A stretch of DNA of 43,059 bases from contig JAFGBV010000172.1 of assembly GCA_016932955.1 (NCBI GenBank), forward strand, positions 1 to 43,059, read 5' to 3'. The position numbers and the translations under genes were made by a program. Of this stretch, positions 42,694 to 43,059 are shown one piece after another. Each line of letters opens with the position of its first letter. Position 1 is the stretch's first letter. The stretch comes from Anaerolineales bacterium (lineage in GTDB: Bacteria; Chloroflexota; Anaerolineae; Anaerolineales; UBA4823). The notes beneath the pieces are model-generated. The model worked only from the letters and a program-made list of their open reading frames with translations, was not told the origin of the DNA and searched no databases.

Positions 42694-43059
42694 TCAGGAT
42701 TGGGGCGCGGGGCTCACTTTGTAATGCAGGAGCACATGACCGTCAGGCCGGGATGTGGCAGCGAGGAGCTCCATCCGAGTGGGCAATTGGTCGGTAGTGA
42801 GGTCGGGGGCAGTGAACAGGGTGGGAGTGTGCTGCCCGCCGATGAGAGCAGGGAGGAGATCAAGGTAAAGCTCATCCACCAGGCCGGCGCGCAGCAAGGC
42901 ACCGTTGAGATGTCCACCGGCGGTGGACACCAGGCTAGTGACACCCATCTGGTTGTAGAGCTTGCTGAGAGCCTGGGGCAGGTCGACACGCTGCTGACCG
43001 GCAACCAGGTAGGGCACTTCTTCGCGCTGCAGGTATGCCAGGGATTCTGGCGGGGTTTG
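42694..43059 (-). CDS. RibD C-terminal/dihydrofolate reductase-like protein, 5' end cut by window edge
   Basis: The frame is open to the window edge, giving 121 residues of the C-terminal part. PESLAYLQREEVPYLVAGQQ begins the visible part. VTSLVSTAGGHLNGALLRAG is the G-G-x-x-N/L-x-x-x-L segment typical of RibD_C reductases, followed by LVDELYLDLLPALIGG. The N-terminal NADPH-binding strands lie outside. Enzymes of this family reduce aminouracil in riboflavin synthesis or are DHFR-like reductases of unknown role. With no rib genes nearby, the general reductase label is safer. Confidence 0.82.
   Translation of the reverse strand, partial: QTPPESLAYLQREEVPYLVAGQQRVDLPQALSKLYNQMGVTSLVSTAGGHLNGALLRAGLVDELYLDLLPALIGGQHTPTLFTAPDLTTDQLPTRMELLAATSRPDGHVLLHYKVSPAPQS

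Noticed and set aside
1..43059. tRNA, rRNA, CRISPR array, insertion sequence, phage or integrase signals
   Set aside because: Reading both strands showed no T-loop-like tRNA ends, no regularly spaced repeats, no transposase or integrase motifs, and no terminal inverted repeats.

Overview
The window looks like a chromosomal segment of a member of the Chloroflexota, most probably an Anaerolineae-type bacterium. This is inferred from protein style only: a BTAD/NB-ARC/TPR regulator, a secreted right-handed beta-helix protein ending in a short hydrophobic LPLIFR-type tail, DUF990-type ABC permeases, many fused molybdenum-hydroxylase subunits, and coenzyme F420 genes in a non-actinobacterial setting. 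The sequence is GC-rich, coding density is very high, and no tRNA, rRNA, CRISPR array, insertion sequence or phage gene was seen.

Region 1 (1-3474): the start of a small unnamed gene on the minus strand faces away from a large SARP-like transcriptional regulator. Region 2 (about 3450-14926): twelve closely spaced or overlapping plus-strand genes. They begin with a strongly folded leader and a two-gene xanthine-dehydrogenase-family enzyme. Then come a Nudix hydrolase, a dual-specificity-type phosphatase and an SsnA-type aminohydrolase. The run ends with a coenzyme F420 block: NpdG, CofE, a 2H phosphoesterase, a short pyrophosphatase-like protein, CofD, CofC and an F420-type luciferase-like oxidoreductase. 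Only the FbiC/CofGH step (F0 synthesis) of the core F420 pathway is missing from the window.

Region 3 (14953-23411): a convergent glycogen debranching enzyme (minus strand) and, from a divergent promoter, a signalling block. This holds a diguanylate cyclase with a C-terminal ribbon-helix-helix-like domain, an unknown protein, a PaaI-type thioesterase, a large hybrid histidine kinase with two receivers and an Hpt domain, and a receiver-adenylate cyclase. Region 4 (23432-30458): a YgfM-like FAD subunit, a secreted beta-helix protein, and an XdhD-like fused Fe-S/molybdenum enzyme. Region 5 (30501-38420): a cyclase-like/ATPase protein with a probably dead cyclase domain, a CBS-type family II pyrophosphatase, the molybdenum-cofactor chaperone XdhC, an FAD/2Fe-2S fusion subunit, a small membrane protein, and a large uncharacterised protein whose C-terminal half resembles nucleoside phosphorylases and AMP nucleosidase. 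Region 6 (38445-43059, minus strand): an RsmF-type rRNA methyltransferase, a three-gene ABC exporter, and the truncated end of a RibD-C reductase-like gene.

The repeated theme is purine or N-heterocycle oxidation: three sets of molybdenum-hydroxylase genes, SsnA, XdhC, and a candidate nucleosidase. Mixed in are second-messenger enzymes (c-di-GMP, cAMP) and an F420 operon. The most interesting leads are the cryptic nucleosidase-like protein (36711-38420), the diguanylate cyclase/RHH fusion, two candidate structured RNAs (3499-3589 and 18317-18394), and the pyrophosphatase-like and 2H genes embedded in F420 biosynthesis.
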